From contig JAEQBH010004438.1 in the NCBI GenBank assembly GCA_016808115.1, positions 1 to 64,000 on the forward strand: a DNA stretch of 64,000 bases, read 5' to 3'. Under the pieces are notes generated by a model. The model was not told the DNA's origin. It made no database searches and saw nothing but the letters and a program-made list of their open reading frames with translations. The stretch is from Tetrastigma voinierianum. Lineage: Eukaryota > Streptophyta > Magnoliopsida > Vitales > Vitaceae. Below are positions 1-11,910 of the stretch, one piece after another. The translations under genes and the position numbers were made by a program. The first letter of the stretch is position 1. Each line of letters opens with the position of its first letter.

Positions 1-1169
1 TAAGTCTAAATTAATCATATGACCTAAAAGTTTGTTCAATGTTATTTTTCCTTAATTACCTCCACAGTACTCTCCTATACTACTTTAGGACCTTCATTGT
101 TACTTAGATCTTCTTTGCCTTAATTATAATTCAAAAGGATAAAAATGATAATTTTATGACTTAAAATCATTTATAAATGAATAATTAAGTATAATTTAAC
201 TTAAAATTAATGTAAATCAAACATCTTCTTCGTATCTTTCTTAACTATACTTATTTATTTTTATATTTTTTTTATATTCTATATGAGACTTTGTTTGATG
301 CATTAAAATAATTTTATAATACAGATAACAAATATAAATGTGCTTATTATCAAATAATTTATCATTTATTATTAAATAATTATTATGTTGTTGGGGTTTT
401 GAGCGACCATAGCAGATAGCTCCCTTTTCTATTATCATACTTCAAATACCACTCTCATTTTATTGGTATATCTGGATCTCCTTCATCTCTCATCTCAGCA
501 TCATATTCACCTTCCTTGCGTAATCTTGGAACTATCAATTATTTCCTGTGAATTGAAATTACTCATGGTCCTTACTGATCAGCTGCCAATGTCGGTATAT
601 ACCGGACCTCCTTCATAAGCTGATAAGTTTGAAACCAAATCAGCTAGAACACCCAGGCCCTTGGGTCAGTAACTGTCTGAAAGTGATGAAGCTCTCATTG
701 ATCCATACACATACAAAAGTATATTGCGTGGTTGCTCTCCAATATTTCAAACTGAAACGACCTGAAACTTCCTTTGTTGTGATCAAGGTCTATCAGTTCT
801 TGACTAAAAAAAAAGGTCTATTAGTTCTTGCAAAATCCAACAACTCATTGGACTACAGTAAAAAGAATTCTTTGATATCTTAAGGGGACCTCCTCCTGAG
901 GCTTCTCCTTCATTCCTTTTCTTCTATTCGGTGGGAATAACGCAGAAATCCTTATATGCCATATTTATGAGAGAGCAAAAATAAATAAATAAATAAAACA
1001 ACTTACAAAATTTACCTGGTACGACACAAACTTGCCTACTCTGCGAGCTGCTGCAGATTATAAGGAGATAAATATCTGAGTGTTTAACACACTCCACAGC
1101 TTCGAGAAAATTGCTCTCAATGATAATTTTCCTCACTCAACCACTTGCAGCTATGAAGATCAGATTTCA
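1..1169. other. AT-rich intergenic DNA, no gene recognised
   Basis: This stretch has short runs of A and T and stops in all frames. I recognise no protein domain, RNA gene or terminal repeat in it. It lies just upstream of a short copia LTR, so it may be the original insertion target or older decayed repeat DNA. Confidence 0.5.
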
Positions 1170-1366
1170 TGTTGATTTCCTAATTTATTGTGATCATATT
1201 TTTGTAATATCTCTTGTAATTTTGTTTTCTATATTTATTCCTAACTCGGCAACAAGTTATTTAAAACTACATAAAAGACTATGTATCCAATATACAAAAA
1301 CATACTAAAAATATTCTCGAAACCCTTCAATCTTTCTTTAGTTTTTCTTTCTTCCACGTTTCTTCA
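1170..1366 (+). repeat. Short Ty1/copia 5' LTR
   Basis: The segment starts TGTTGATTTC and ends TTCTTCA, giving the TG...CA ends expected of an LTR, and is followed at once by a primer binding site for initiator tRNA-Met. A weak TATA-like AT stretch lies near 1255-1280. At about 197 bp it fits the small LTRs of several plant copia lineages. The right end is well supported by the primer site. The left end is my best guess, and no matching 3' LTR is visible in the window. Confidence 0.5.
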
Positions 1367-1378
1367 TGGTATCAAAGT
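1367..1378 (+). other. Primer binding site, initiator tRNA-Met type (copia)
   Basis: TGGTATCAAAGT differs from the common plant copia/gypsy primer site TGGTATCAGAGC at two positions. It lies directly after the LTR end and 36 bp before the gag start codon, the usual copia arrangement. Confidence 0.6.
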
Positions 1379-1414
1379 ATGCTACATAAATTCTTGCAAC
1401 ACAAATCAAATACT

Positions 1415-1800
1415 ATGGCTATCGAACCAACAAATCCTCCACCAAATCAAGTATTGTACCATCAACTCCATTATTCATATTTCAATTTGAAAATTAATTT
1501 TGGCTTCCAATGCTAGAATCATCTCATCCTTACTGATACCAATTATGATAATTGGTCTCAAATAATTGAAATGCATATTGTTGGTCGTGAAAAACTTGAT
1601 TATATTATGGGGACTCGCCTCAACCTGACTACTCACATCAATGACACCGAAAATCATGAAGAGGTATCTTTGTCTTCGCACTGCTTGTGAAATTTGGTGT
1701 GCTTTTGCTAAAGCATTCTATGATGGATAAGATGAAACTCAAATCTTTGCCCCCAATCAACATGCATTTTACAAACCGTCAATCAATTATCATCTTCCCA
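1415..1800 (+). pseudogene. gag: Ty1/copia gag remnant
   Basis: The reading opens at the first ATG after the primer site with M-A-I-E-P-T-N-P-P-P. After a frameshift it shows the N-terminal copia gag signature: a Thr-Asn-Tyr-Asp-Asn-Trp-Ser motif, then G-R-E-K-L-D-Y-I-M-G. Further on, E-I-W-C-A-F-A-K-A-F-Y and a D-E-T-Q-I-F-A motif match the next part of the same domain (UBN2 / retrotran_gag family), which builds the capsid. At least two stops and two frame changes break it. Nothing recognisable as copia protease, integrase or reverse transcriptase follows, so the element is truncated near 1800. Confidence 0.65.
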
Positions 1801-2144
1801 CCTAGAAGGACGATAGCTGTGAATAGGTGGACAATTGAAATGCAAGGGAACACGAAAGTAGGATCCTTATCTGGTAATCATACCAATTCAAGTTATAATT
1901 CATTCCAACGAGACATAAAGATGAATCCTTGAAATATTGAAATAACCAATCCTTGCTCCCCTTTAGAAATTCTCGTTTTCTCAGTGTCTTTATTCAATTA
2001 CTCCAGTTTCGCGAATTACTTGTTTTTGTTTAGTTTAGTTTTATTGCTTTTATAATTTTCTCAAATCATTTAGTCACTTGGATAGTAAAGAAGACTTTAG
2101 TAGTTAGGGTACTTAATCCTCACTAAAATCACACATTCACATCT
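1801..2144. other. Unassigned DNA between copia remnant and element D
   Basis: The stretch is AT-rich with T-rich tracts and no recognisable domain. Its last ten bases (TCACATCTTG across the border at 2144) equal the sequence at the D 5' LTR / primer-site junction (4350-4359), which may be coincidence or a trace of an older element end. Confidence 0.4.
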
Positions 2145-4354
2145 TGTAAAAGCCTAGGAAAAAATTCAATTTTCTGAAAAATGGTAAAACGGTAATTTCG
2201 GTTGGAAACCGGAAATTTTCTAGATCTCGGATGATGAAATGGACTTCACCGTTGAATTCATCTCACGAAATCTAGTTACCTAGTAGATGAGATGGTGAAA
2301 TTTCACGTTTTTGGAGACTCGGGTGACACATGGCATGATCATATGGATGCCACATGGCACCCTATGGGAGTGACACTTGGCATGAGCCATGTGGTGCACT
2401 TGTGTGAATGGATCACATTGAGTCAAGTGTCAAATGGAGGAAAAAGAAGGAAAATAAAATCAAGAAAATTAAGAAGATTGTGGAAATGACATGTGGCATG
2501 TGGAGGAAAGTGGTGGGAAGTTTCCCCCACTTTGATCAGAATAAATCCCCAAGAAGAACAGGGAGAAAGATAGAAAATGAAAGAAAGAAAAGGAAGAAAG
2601 AAAGAAAATGAAAATTAAAAAGAAATGGGAAGGAAGCGAACAAAAGAGTTCGGTGAATAAGTAAGGGAGAAAAAAAAAGAAAGAAAGAAAGAAAGATGAG
2701 GCAGAGAGAGAGAAAAAAAAAAAAGGGTGTTCTACTTCTCTCTAAGATCTACAAAAATCGGGCTATGGGTTTTCATCGGAGGAAGAGGTAAAGTTGGTCC
2801 ACGAAACGAGGGCTACGTGTGGGTATCAAAATCTAGGAGTTTCATCAAACTCCAAGAGGTAGGGAATTTTCCTGCTTGGATTATTTTAAACGAAAAGTCA
2901 TTTAATGACATAGGTTTTCTTCGAGGCATGTTGGCTGGGTGTGATTTAGTCCCAGATTTTGGGGCGGAATAATTGGAAATTTTAGGATTGGTTAGAGCAG
3001 TCCCGGTGTGTCTGAGGTGATTTTACCGGGACTAATGTCTTGAGTTTTGTTGTGTGTTTGTATCGGATGATTTGGTAGCGAATGGAACATAGACGTGAAA
3101 GGATCGAGAAGATTACCTGTTTTTAGATTAGAGATTGGGACCATTTTGTATGTTGTTTCTTGATTGAATAACATGCTGTGTGTGAAAAGATCATGTTGAT
3201 ATATGTTCTTTTGATAGATGTGAATTATATGTAGAAAGTATAATTATCCATGTGTTGAAAATGTTGCATGTAGTTCTTATTTTGCATGTAACATGTTATA
3301 GTATGAAATGACATAATTGCATTTCATATGCACAGGGACATCGTGTCAAGTCGGGTGTGTGTGGATGGTAATGGTTATTCACCATTCTTAGTGAATGTGT
3401 AGTGAGCTCAGAAATGGGACAAGCGTCGAAATTGAACTCCTTTGTTGTATGCTGGAAAACAATAATAATAATAAATCTCGGGTGTTGGGTGAAGCAAGAT
3501 GGGGTAGATCCCTCCCTACTTCCCCACACCCTTATCAAGGGTGAAAAACTGAGTATTCTTGGTTAGACATATGTATCCAGCGATGAAAGTTCGTGAAAGT
3601 GTCAGGAAGGTGTCAAGCCTACGGTAAGACCAGATTTGCTACCCATAAAAACATGGGATTTGATGAAATTAAAATAAATATCGAAGGGTTGTCATGAGTT
3701 AGAGTCATTGGTGAAACATCAATGATTGGTTTCATGAGTTGCGGGTGTGGGGAGTCGATCGGAACTCGATTCTGAGCATAAGAGTCTCATCTCATGCATG
3801 ACATGAAAAAAATTCCATGTAGGATTGCCTTTTCTATATGGAATGTGGTATGATGTATGTGTGCCATTACATGTGCATTTTAGGTAGGGAGTAGCCCTTG
3901 TAGGAGAATTTCTTTACTGGACATTGCTCACCCCGTCGTGGGACCCCCTTTCATGTATAGGGAGTGTACAGGGAGACGACGCTCCGACGAGGCTGTGATT
4001 GTGAAGGAGGCCGACATGTGGACTTGAGTAACATTTTTGTAAAAGTGTTTTGTATAAAAGGATTTTTATAAAATTCTTTTAGACTATTGTATAAATAGTA
4101 AGGTATGTAATTATGGTAAAACGGTCGTGATTGGACCTCTACAGACTGTAATTATTTATTTTATTTTCATATTTTAGATTTAAATACGAATGAATGGGTC
4201 CCGGTGAAGGGACGTATGGAAGTGGTCTTAGAGTGGCTCGGTGTCCATGGAGTAGTTAGTGCGGTTTGATACGAAACTTAGGTGAGATGAGCTGGGACGA
4301 AATTTCGCGGGTTGACGGGTTGTCAATGGGACCCATGGAAATTAAGGCGTCACA
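2145..4354 (+). repeat. Element D 5' LTR
   Basis: It begins TGTAAAAGCC and ends GGCGTCACA, giving TGT...ACA inverted ends, and aligns along its length to the two pieces of the 3' LTR. It holds a purine-rich GAAA/GGAA tract at 2560-2725 and a conserved block near 3395-3540 that includes AATAATAATAATAAATCTCGG. TATA-like sequences (GTATAAAAGG near 4051, GTATAAATAG near 4090) lie in the last 300 bp. No clean target duplication is visible around D as a whole. Confidence 0.85.
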
Positions 4355-4357
4355 TCT

Positions 4358-4369
4358 TGGTATAAGAGC
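4358..4369 (+). other. Primer binding site of element D (tRNA-Met type)
   Basis: TGGTATAAGAGC, three bases after the LTR end, differs by one base from TGGTATCAGAGC, the initiator-Met primer site used by many plant gypsy chromoviruses. Confidence 0.75.
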
Positions 4370-4594
4370 TTAGGTATACAAATACCTAGGACTCAATGGG
4401 TACGTGTTTAGATCATGCATCCATTGTGCATTTTGATGAATAAATATGTGTGATATGTGCATGATATTGTGAAAATCCTTATGCTTGGTAAATAGTATAT
4501 GGGAAATAAATATGATGTATGTTAGTGGTGGCATATGCACTACTAAGGTGAGTAAAGAGAAAAGAAACCTGATTTTCTATTTTGACATATGTAG

Positions 4595-5430
4595 ATGGCA
4601 AGTCTAGGAAGAAGGAAACGTGAAATTCGTGCGAGAGCCACTCCACTTGTGTTTGATCAACCCCATTTATTGAGGCCGTGAGTGGTCATAATTCTTGCCA
4701 TTGCACGGGTAAGTGCTTCATTTGGGGTCAAGGGATGTAAAGCCTCCAAGGTTTATAGTACATCATCCTTAGACATTCATCGGGGAGGGGATCGGTGGTA
4801 GCTAATCATTGGATTCAGATAAGTTGGGGAGGATTTTAGAGGCTATGGAGATTATTTCGACTAGAGGGTGAATTTGAATATGGTGGGATTGGTCGAAAGT
4901 CTCACGGATCTAGAGGCGATGAAATGGGAGGAGATTCGAGAGCTCTTCATGAGTAAGTTTTTCCTGGCATCTACTAGTCATGCAAAAGCTCGGGAGTTCC
5001 TTGAGTTGAAGCGAAGTATCGTGTGCTGAGGTCGTAGCCAAGTTCAGAATTAGCACGGTTCGAGGATGACTATGCGTACATATATGGCTAAGGTGAGGCA
5101 ATTTGAGGATGTCACGAGTTTTCCATTCGAACGGGTGTGGATTTCTCTGCAAGACGCAAACTCTATGGTCATGACGGTTATGGCGTAAGAGAGATAGAGG
5201 ATAATGGAGTATCGAGATCTGGATCTTGAGTGGCGAGGAAGGAGATCGACGCCTTACAGTTCGAGGAAGAACGAGAAGGCTGTATGCCTGAAGACCTCAT
5301 GGACGAGGCCGCGGCTATCAAGGCCAAGGCTAGACCCCGAACCACAGTCGATTAGGACCCGATGATATGTTTCCATTTCCATCAGCCTGGACATGTGAGA
5401 CGAGATTGCCCACAGAGGTAGGGATCCAAG
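4595..5430 (+). pseudogene. gag: Element D gag remnant
   Basis: An ATG at 4595 opens a short basic N-terminus. Between about 4830 and 5200, in shifting frames, lie the hallmarks of the retrotransposon gag domain (PF03732 type): L-E-A-M-E-I-I, then W-E-E-I-R-E-L-F-M-S-K-F-F, then A-K-A-R-E-F-L-E-L-K. A zinc knuckle follows at 5361-5420 (C-F-H-F-H-Q-P-G-H-V-R-R-D-C). Its second cysteine is replaced by phenylalanine, so nucleic-acid binding would be impaired. Stops occur after residue 28 and repeatedly later. Gag would form the particle that packages element RNA. Confidence 0.8.
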
Positions 5431-5639
5431 GGATATGGGACACCTCAGTCCCAATCATCAATGGGACAGGCGTGGATATAGTTTGTTCCTTCTCACCCCA
5501 GTGTGGGCGGAGGACGTACGATCTGAGTCTTTTGCATAGGCGCCTTACACTACTTAGATAGGCGAGAGGTTAGGGTTTGGGTCGAGGTTGAGGGGCCCGA
5601 GCTCACGGGCCGAGACCGGGGTTGGGGCGTGTAAATGCC

Positions 5640-5960
5640 ATCACCTTGAACTCAGCCAATTGATCAGTTAGTTATCTGAGGGTATGTTTATATATCTACT
5701 TTATGGGCAAAGATATTGTTTTGATTCTAGTACATGCATTCTTTTGTTGTTGCATCTAGTGTGGATCTTTCAGGCGTAAGTGAAACCTTGGATGAAATGG
5801 GTTACATAAACAGGATTCTCCCTAGGGACTAGGACTAAGGTAGATTGATTAGATATGTTGGGATTGTGATTTAGAATCTTAGAAGGATTTTGCTCCACGG
5901 TGGACCTTGAATTAATAAACATATTAGATTTTGATGTCATTCTTGGCATCGTTAGTTGTG
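5640..5960 (+). pseudogene. Element D protease region, strongly decayed
   Basis: The position between the zinc knuckle and reverse transcriptase is where the aspartic protease belongs. The only suggestive piece is H-S-F-V-V-A-S-S at about 5734-5760, which resembles residues just after the D-T/S-G-A active site. I cannot find the catalytic Asp triplet itself. The call rests mainly on position. Confidence 0.4.
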
Positions 5961-7080
5961 GCTTTTTACCCAGTCGTCATTGATTGGCAGATATGGGGTT
6001 TATGCCTACACGCGGGACGGTGATCGTGTGACTTTTCAAGGGGAGAAGCATGATGCTTTGCCACTGGCTAGTGACGACTCGGTGGAGTGGACGGAGTTGA
6101 TGGGTTGGCTAGCAAGCCTTTTTGGGGATGAGGGGAGGCGGGATTTGAGTCACACCTCGGTGGTTTGCGAGTATGAGGATGTCTTTCCGGATGAGCTACC
6201 GGGATTACCTTCGCACAGGGATGTGGACTTTGTCATTAAGTTACACCTTGGTACATCGCCCATTTCTATGACTCCTCATTGAATGGCACCGGTTGAGTTA
6301 TAGGAACTCAAGGTCCAACTATAGGAATTGTTGGATAAGGGTTTTATTAGACAAAGCACTTCACCATGGGGTGCTCTAGTTATGTTTGCTAAGAAGGACG
6401 GGGACTCTTGATGTGCATTGATTATGAACAATTGAATAGGAGTTCTGATCAAATTGGGTATCCATTATCGAGGATTGATGATTTGTTTGATCAAGCCCAG
6501 AAAGGGGCTTGAGTCTACTCAAGATGGGCCTTCAGGTTATCATCGGTTGAAGTTAGGGAGGCGATATCCACTAAGATGGCGTTTATGGCCTTGATATGAC
6601 ATTCGAGTTCACGGTGATGCCCTTCGGAGTTAGCAGATGCGTTGTGACATTCATGGATCTCATGCATAGGGTATTCCAAACCTTAGCCGTCCAGTTTATT
6701 TGTGGTCTTTGTTGGCGACATTTTGATCACTCCCGGTCGGAGGCGAGCGCAGGGATCATTTGAGGATTGTTCTCCGGGCCTTGGGGCCGTGATTATGCGA
6801 GTTCGATGAGTGCGAGTTTTGGCTTCTTGGGATTTAAATTCTTAGGACATGTTATATCGACTCAAGTGTGTCGATAGACCTTGAGGAAGGTAGAGGTTGT
6901 TATGGGTTGGGAGGCGGAAGTCGGTCTTCGGATCTAGCGGTTCTTGGGATTAGCGGGAGTGCATGGGGTTTATTGAGAGTTTCTCTCGGTGCGGCTTTTA
7001 TGACTAAGTTGACCAGTAAAGGTGAGTTTGAGTGGGATGACTGTGTGAGAAGGCATTCGGGAATTGAAAAAGGAGGCTTA
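5956..7080 (+). pseudogene. pol: Element D reverse transcriptase remnant
   Basis: An open stretch at 5956-6282 encodes V-V-C-E-Y-E-D-V-F-P-D-E-L-P-G-L-P and then R-D-V-D-F-V-I-K-L, the well-known entry to gypsy reverse transcriptase. After a stop come L-L-D-K-G-F-I-R and S-P-W-G-A, then C-I-D-Y and a P-L-S-R-I-D-D-L-F segment near 6415-6500. The catalytic Y-x-D-D box lies at 6708-6719 but reads F-V-G-D: the first aspartate is lost. Numerous stops and shifts break the frame. The enzyme would have copied element RNA to DNA inside the particle. Confidence 0.85.
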
Positions 7081-7087
7081 CTTCAGC

Positions 7088-7440
7088 TCCTATTTTGATA
7101 ATCTCAGAACAGGGACAGAGGTACACGATATACTGTGATGCCTCTGGGGACGAAGTGGGGTGTGTCTTGATGCAGTCTGGGAGGGTTGTAGCTTATGGTT
7201 CCAGACAACTAAAGAATCATGAGCAGAATTACCCAACACATGATCTGGAGTTGGTGTCCATTGTCTTTGCCTTAAATATTTGGCGCCAATACTTGTATGA
7301 TGAACAGTTTGAAGTATTTTAAGACCACAAAGTCTGCATTATGTTTTCACCTGTGGGACCTCGACATGAGGCAACATATGGATGGAGTATCCCAGGGACT
7401 ATGACTTCACTTTGCATGCCATCTGGCGAGCCGTCTTAGT
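7088..7440 (+). pseudogene. pol: Element D RNase H domain
   Basis: This is the best-preserved coding piece of D: 75 codons without a break from 7095. It shows the first catalytic Asp in Y-C-D-A-S, a conserved G-C-V-L-M-Q-S-G block, S-R-Q-L-K-N-H-E-Q-N-Y, and the catalytic Glu in H-D-L-E-L. A stop codon at 7320 falls just before the D-H-K motif that carries another active-site Asp. RNase H removes the RNA strand during reverse transcription. Confidence 0.88.
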
Positions 7441-8990
7441 CAAACTGTGCGCTCGGTCGGAAGTCGAGGGAATCTTGGCAAGTATGTAGCTTCAGGAGTG
7501 GCGGATCTTTCGAGGCGTAGGCGGTCGGTCTGATGGGATTAGGCTCGGGGTACTTTGGAATGCGGTGGCTCACCGCCATCCTATTAGTGGTGATTGAGTC
7601 CCAAGGGACGGACATAGAGATATCGTCCATCAGGGACTAGGTACAGGAGGGTATGGGTGCTGAGAATTTGGGCCATCCATACATATGGTAGTCTTTTCGA
7701 GTATAGGGGCGAGTTGTGGTTCCCATTTGCGAGTCTAGAGAGGAGATCTGGGAGTTCCACTACTCCCATTTATTTGTGCATCGAGTGTCCACCGAGAATA
7801 TGTAGGATCTTGCGACCGGTATTCTTGGAGCGGAATGAGCGATGGTTGAGATTTTGTTGTGATGTCTCACATGTCGGTAGGTCGGTGAGCATCGGAAGTA
7901 GTAGGCTACTCGATAGCCATTAGAATATGAAGTGGGAAGTGGGAGCCGTCCACATTGGACTTTGTGACCCATTCCATGGACCTTTGAGGAGGCACGTGCG
8001 GTATGGGTGATAGTGGATGAGCTCACTAAGTCGACACATTTTCTAGCAGTACAGATGACCTCACACTAGAGGAATTCTGCCGATTGTATATTCGAGATAT
8101 TGTCCAGTTACATGGCGTATCGGTGTCCATAGTATCAGATAGGGATCCTAGGTTTACAACACACTTTTGGAAGAGTTTCCAAAAGGCCATGGGATTCTGA
8201 TTGACATTGAAACATTCGCGTTTCATCCACGAACGTATGGTGATCGGAAAGAACCATCTGATTTTTAGAGGACATCTTTGTGACATAAAGTCACGGATCT
8301 TAGGAGTGTGGGAGGAGCACTTACATATGGAATTCTCCTACAACAACAGTTATCGGGCGAGTATACAGATGGCACCCATAAGGCCTTATAGGAGGCCATG
8401 CGTCTAGATTTGTTGGGCGGTGGGAGAGAGTTCCATCAGTCCCGGATCGATTAGAGACACCTCCCAGAGTGAATTTGATTCGAAAGTGCCTCCTTATGGC
8501 TCGAGTATCACAGGACGATCTGCAGCCAGAGGACAAGCGTCGACCTAAGTTAGGTGGGTGATCACGTCTTCTTGATGGTGATGCCTAAGAGAGGTGGTTG
8601 GGTCGGCCAATCGGGAAGCTAGCAGAGGTATATTGGGCCCTTGAGTGCACTTTCGAGAGGGTGACACGATTGCATATCGGTTGGGCGCTACCCTAGGGTT
8701 TATCCCGGTGTCCATGAGGGGCTCCACGTCTCCATGCTTCGGAAGTATGCTCGAGATCCTACTCATGTAATGGATTGGGAGAAATTCTTGTTGATACGAT
8801 GGGACGTGATGAGGCCAGAGTGCGTATCTTGGATGTAGATGGGATCGGGTTTTGTATTATGAGCGGGTGCGGCTAGTAGAAAGTGTTGTGGCGACAGAGT
8901 GGAGGAGGCAACTTGGGAATCACGGGGACACGATGAGGGCCTATCCTTTCCCTGTTGAGGATGAAGGTGCGTGGTCTAATATTTGGCACT
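7441..8990 (+). pseudogene. pol: Element D integrase remnant with C-terminal tail
   Basis: Around 7760-7900 a broken zinc-binding region is visible, including C-L-T-C-R. The core domain follows: K-W-E-V near 7930, then in shifting frames L-E-E-F-C-R, L-H-G-V, S-D-R-D-P-R-F and A-F-H-P near 8065-8235, and Y-N-N-S-Y-R-A-S-I-Q-M-A-P at about 8336-8375. The tail at 8870-8990 reads like the chromodomain-end region (V-E-E-A-T-W-E equivalents) and a final Y-P-F-P-V-E-D-E-G. Stops and indels are dense. It would insert the cDNA into chromosomes. Confidence 0.8.
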
Positions 8991-9059
8991 AGAATATTAC
9001 TGCATATGCATGTGTTTGTGTGTGCTAGTATGTGTGAATTTCGAGGACGAAATTATGTT

Positions 9060-9072
9060 AAGGAGGGAAAAA
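9060..9072 (+). other. Polypurine tract of element D
   Basis: AAGGAGGGAAAAA directly precedes the TGTAAG start of the 3' LTR. This is the plus-strand priming site of reverse transcription, and it fixes the LTR boundary. Confidence 0.85.
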
Positions 9073-10338
9073 TGTAAGACACATGAAAATTCAATTTTTT
9101 AAAAATGAGTAAAGCGGTAATTTTGGTTGAAAATCGAATTTTCTAGATCTCGGATGATGAAATGACCTGCATTGAATTTGTCTCACAAAATCTAGTTACC
9201 GGAAGTCAGAATTTAGGCGGATTTAAGGCAGTCAAAATTTCACGTTTTCGAGGTATCGGATGTCGGGTGACACATGGAATGATCGTATGGATGCCACGTG
9301 GAACCACAGGGAGTGACACATGGCATGAGCCATGTGGTGCACTTGTGTGAATGGCTCACATTGAGCCCGATTGTCAAGTGGAGGAAAAGAAGGAAAGAAA
9401 ATCAAGAAAATTAAGAAGATTGTGGAAATGACATGTGGCATGTGGAGGAAAGTGGTGGGAAGTTTCCCCCACTTTGATCCAGATCGTCTAGGAGAACCAA
9501 GGGAGAAAGAGAAGAGAAAAGAAAAGAAAAGAAAAAGGAAGAAAGAAAATAGAAAATGAAAATTAAAGAAATGGAAGGAGCAAACAAAGAGTTCGTTGAA
9601 AAAGTAAGGAGAAAAAAAAAGGAGGGGAAAGCAAACGGAAGAAAGAAAAAGAAAGAGATTCTGCTTCTCTAAGATCTCTGAAAATCGGGTCGTAGGGTTT
9701 GAAGTCGGGCTTGAAATAATGTTGAATTACACGCAACGAGGTTATGTGTGGGTACCAAAATCCTAGGGTTTCGTCAAACTCCAAGAGGTGAGAATTTTCC
9801 TGCTTGGATTATTTTAACTGGCGTTTGTGCATAGGTTTTCTTCGGGGCTGTGACTAGCCGTGTGATTTGAATCTAGATTTTGGGATTGAATATTAAAATT
9901 TTGGGGCCCGGATTAGGATAGTCTGGACTATGTTGAGATTTGATTTTGTAGGATTTGATGTCTTCGGGTTTGTTGTGTGTCTTTGTATCTGAGTGATTTA
10001 TTGACAAATGAAACCAAAAATGGTTCTGTCGTGAAGGAATGAGAGGTGCCACTGTTTTTATAAATTAGAGATTTAGGACCATTTGTATGTTAATTGCTTG
10101 ATTTGAATAACATCTTGTGTGAAAATATCATGTTGATATGTTCTTTTTTGATGGATGTGAATTATATGTGAAAATATAATTATCCATGTGTTGAAATGTT
10201 GCATGTAGTTCTCATTTTGCATGTAGCATATTTATAGTATGAAATGGCATAATTGCATTTTCATATGCCAGAGGACATCACGTCAGAGTCGGGTGTATGC
10301 ATGGTAATGGTTATTCACCATTCTTGGTGAATGTGTAG
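9073..10338 (+). repeat. Element D 3' LTR, first part
   Basis: It starts TGTAAGACAC and aligns to 2145-3402 of the 5' LTR, including the purine-rich tract (9500-9660) and a segment ending GAATGTGTAG. It is cut at 10338 by element N and resumes at 16265. Confidence 0.85.
10334..10338 (+). repeat. Target site duplication of element N (left)
   Basis: TGTAG here is repeated exactly at 16265-16269, either side of element N. Confidence 0.85.
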
Positions 10339-11603
10339 TGATTAATTAACAAAGTGCTATTTGGATCCTGTTTAATGGGTTTGACCTTTATGTACTAATC
10401 AGCATAATTAACTGATTTACATTAAGGTCCCCCTCTTATTCTCTTGATCGCATTTGTGGCTAATTTTGTAGTTTTGCAAGCTATTAATGCGAAATTGTTG
10501 AGTCGATCCAAGCACGAAGAATTTGAGTCAGCTACGATTACGGATCGGAGACCAAAAGGAAGAAGAGCGGAAAATGCAACAAAATGGAGAGCCTGACGAA
10601 TTTAACGTTTAAGAAATTGTTCTGGCATGCTGTCACTTTTGACTCTTATTCATCAAGTAGCACTATTCTCCACCTTTATTTCACGATTTTGTTGTTTTTG
10701 TTATAATTTTGCTTCTTCCTATTTTAACCTTGTAGCTTTTGTTTTGGTTTGTTTTTTGTAATTTTAAGCTTGGCTCACGAGGTGTACATAAGCCTCGGTC
10801 AACCTTGAATCCCACTTAATCGATAGAATTTTGGAGAGCTTTCGTCTGTTCTCTCTTTCTCATTTTCTTTTCATTTTCTCTCTGCCAAACACCCTCGAAG
10901 GATGACAACTAGGAGGATGAGCGGCTAAAACCCCTCTCTTCCTTGAAGAGGAAGGCTGCGACGAGGCTGGGGCGTAACGGGGTTCTCATCTTTCAACCAC
11001 CAATTATTCACTTTGTATTTTGGTTTTTCTCTTCACGCTAGGTTTAAATCCCCTAGATTCACCTTGAATGACCTTTGTTGGTAATCTTTTGGGGTTCGGT
11101 GGATGTATTGCTAGATCCCGCGAGATTCCAGTGAATTACCTCTATTAATCATTGTAGGTGAGTTAGGGAGAATTGTTTTTCCTTCTTAGGGACCGTGAAT
11201 GATCGATTCGATATTTGTTTTTCAAAAGGGAAAATTTTAGGGTTTAGTTTTTAAAGCTAAATGAAGATCTGGTTCGGGAAATGACTATAGGTCATCCTCT
11301 GACGAGGAAATGGACGAGAACCCTCAGTGAACTTTTAGAACTGAATCCGAGTATCTGTCATGAGGAGACTTATTTTACATTTATTTTATTTAAATTTCAA
11401 TTTACCAACCATTACACCTATTTTACAAATCCCAAAATCCAAATTGAATTCGCATTTTGGCCTTCCACCTTAAATCATTTATCTGAAGAAAACCCATCCC
11501 AGTGTTCGATCCTAGAGCTGCTATACTGCAGTAGTTATGCTATGGCAGTAGGAGTAGTTTAGGTATAAATTTTGTTGATCCGAACCTCACTGCGGCACGA
11601 CCA
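10339..11603 (+). repeat. Element N 5' LTR
   Basis: It starts TGATTAATTAAC and ends near CGACCA, aligning to 15002-16264 and to 60816-62147. A conserved block near 10900-10950 reads CAAACACCCTCGAAGGATGACAAC. The right end is inferred from the alignment because its last bases differ from AATCA. Confidence 0.8.
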
Positions 11604-11910
11604 AAATTACGCTGATGGTGCTCTAAGTGCATTCGACGAATAGGAACACTATGGATTCTCATCACAAGTACCGGAGAATTTTTCTTTACTTGCTTATTTC
11701 GCCTTCCGGCGCTTGCCAATTTTGCTCTTTTGTTAATTTTTTTTTTAGTTAACATAACCTTTTTTTTTTTTTTCGTAGAATTGCTTCCTTTTTTCCTTTG
11801 CTCGTGTCTCGCCTCTATTTACGAGGAGAACATGTTTCAAAGGTAAGGATTTTCATGTGTCATCAAAGCCAATTTTCCACATAACCTCGGACTGAGCTTG
11901 ACCAGATAAA

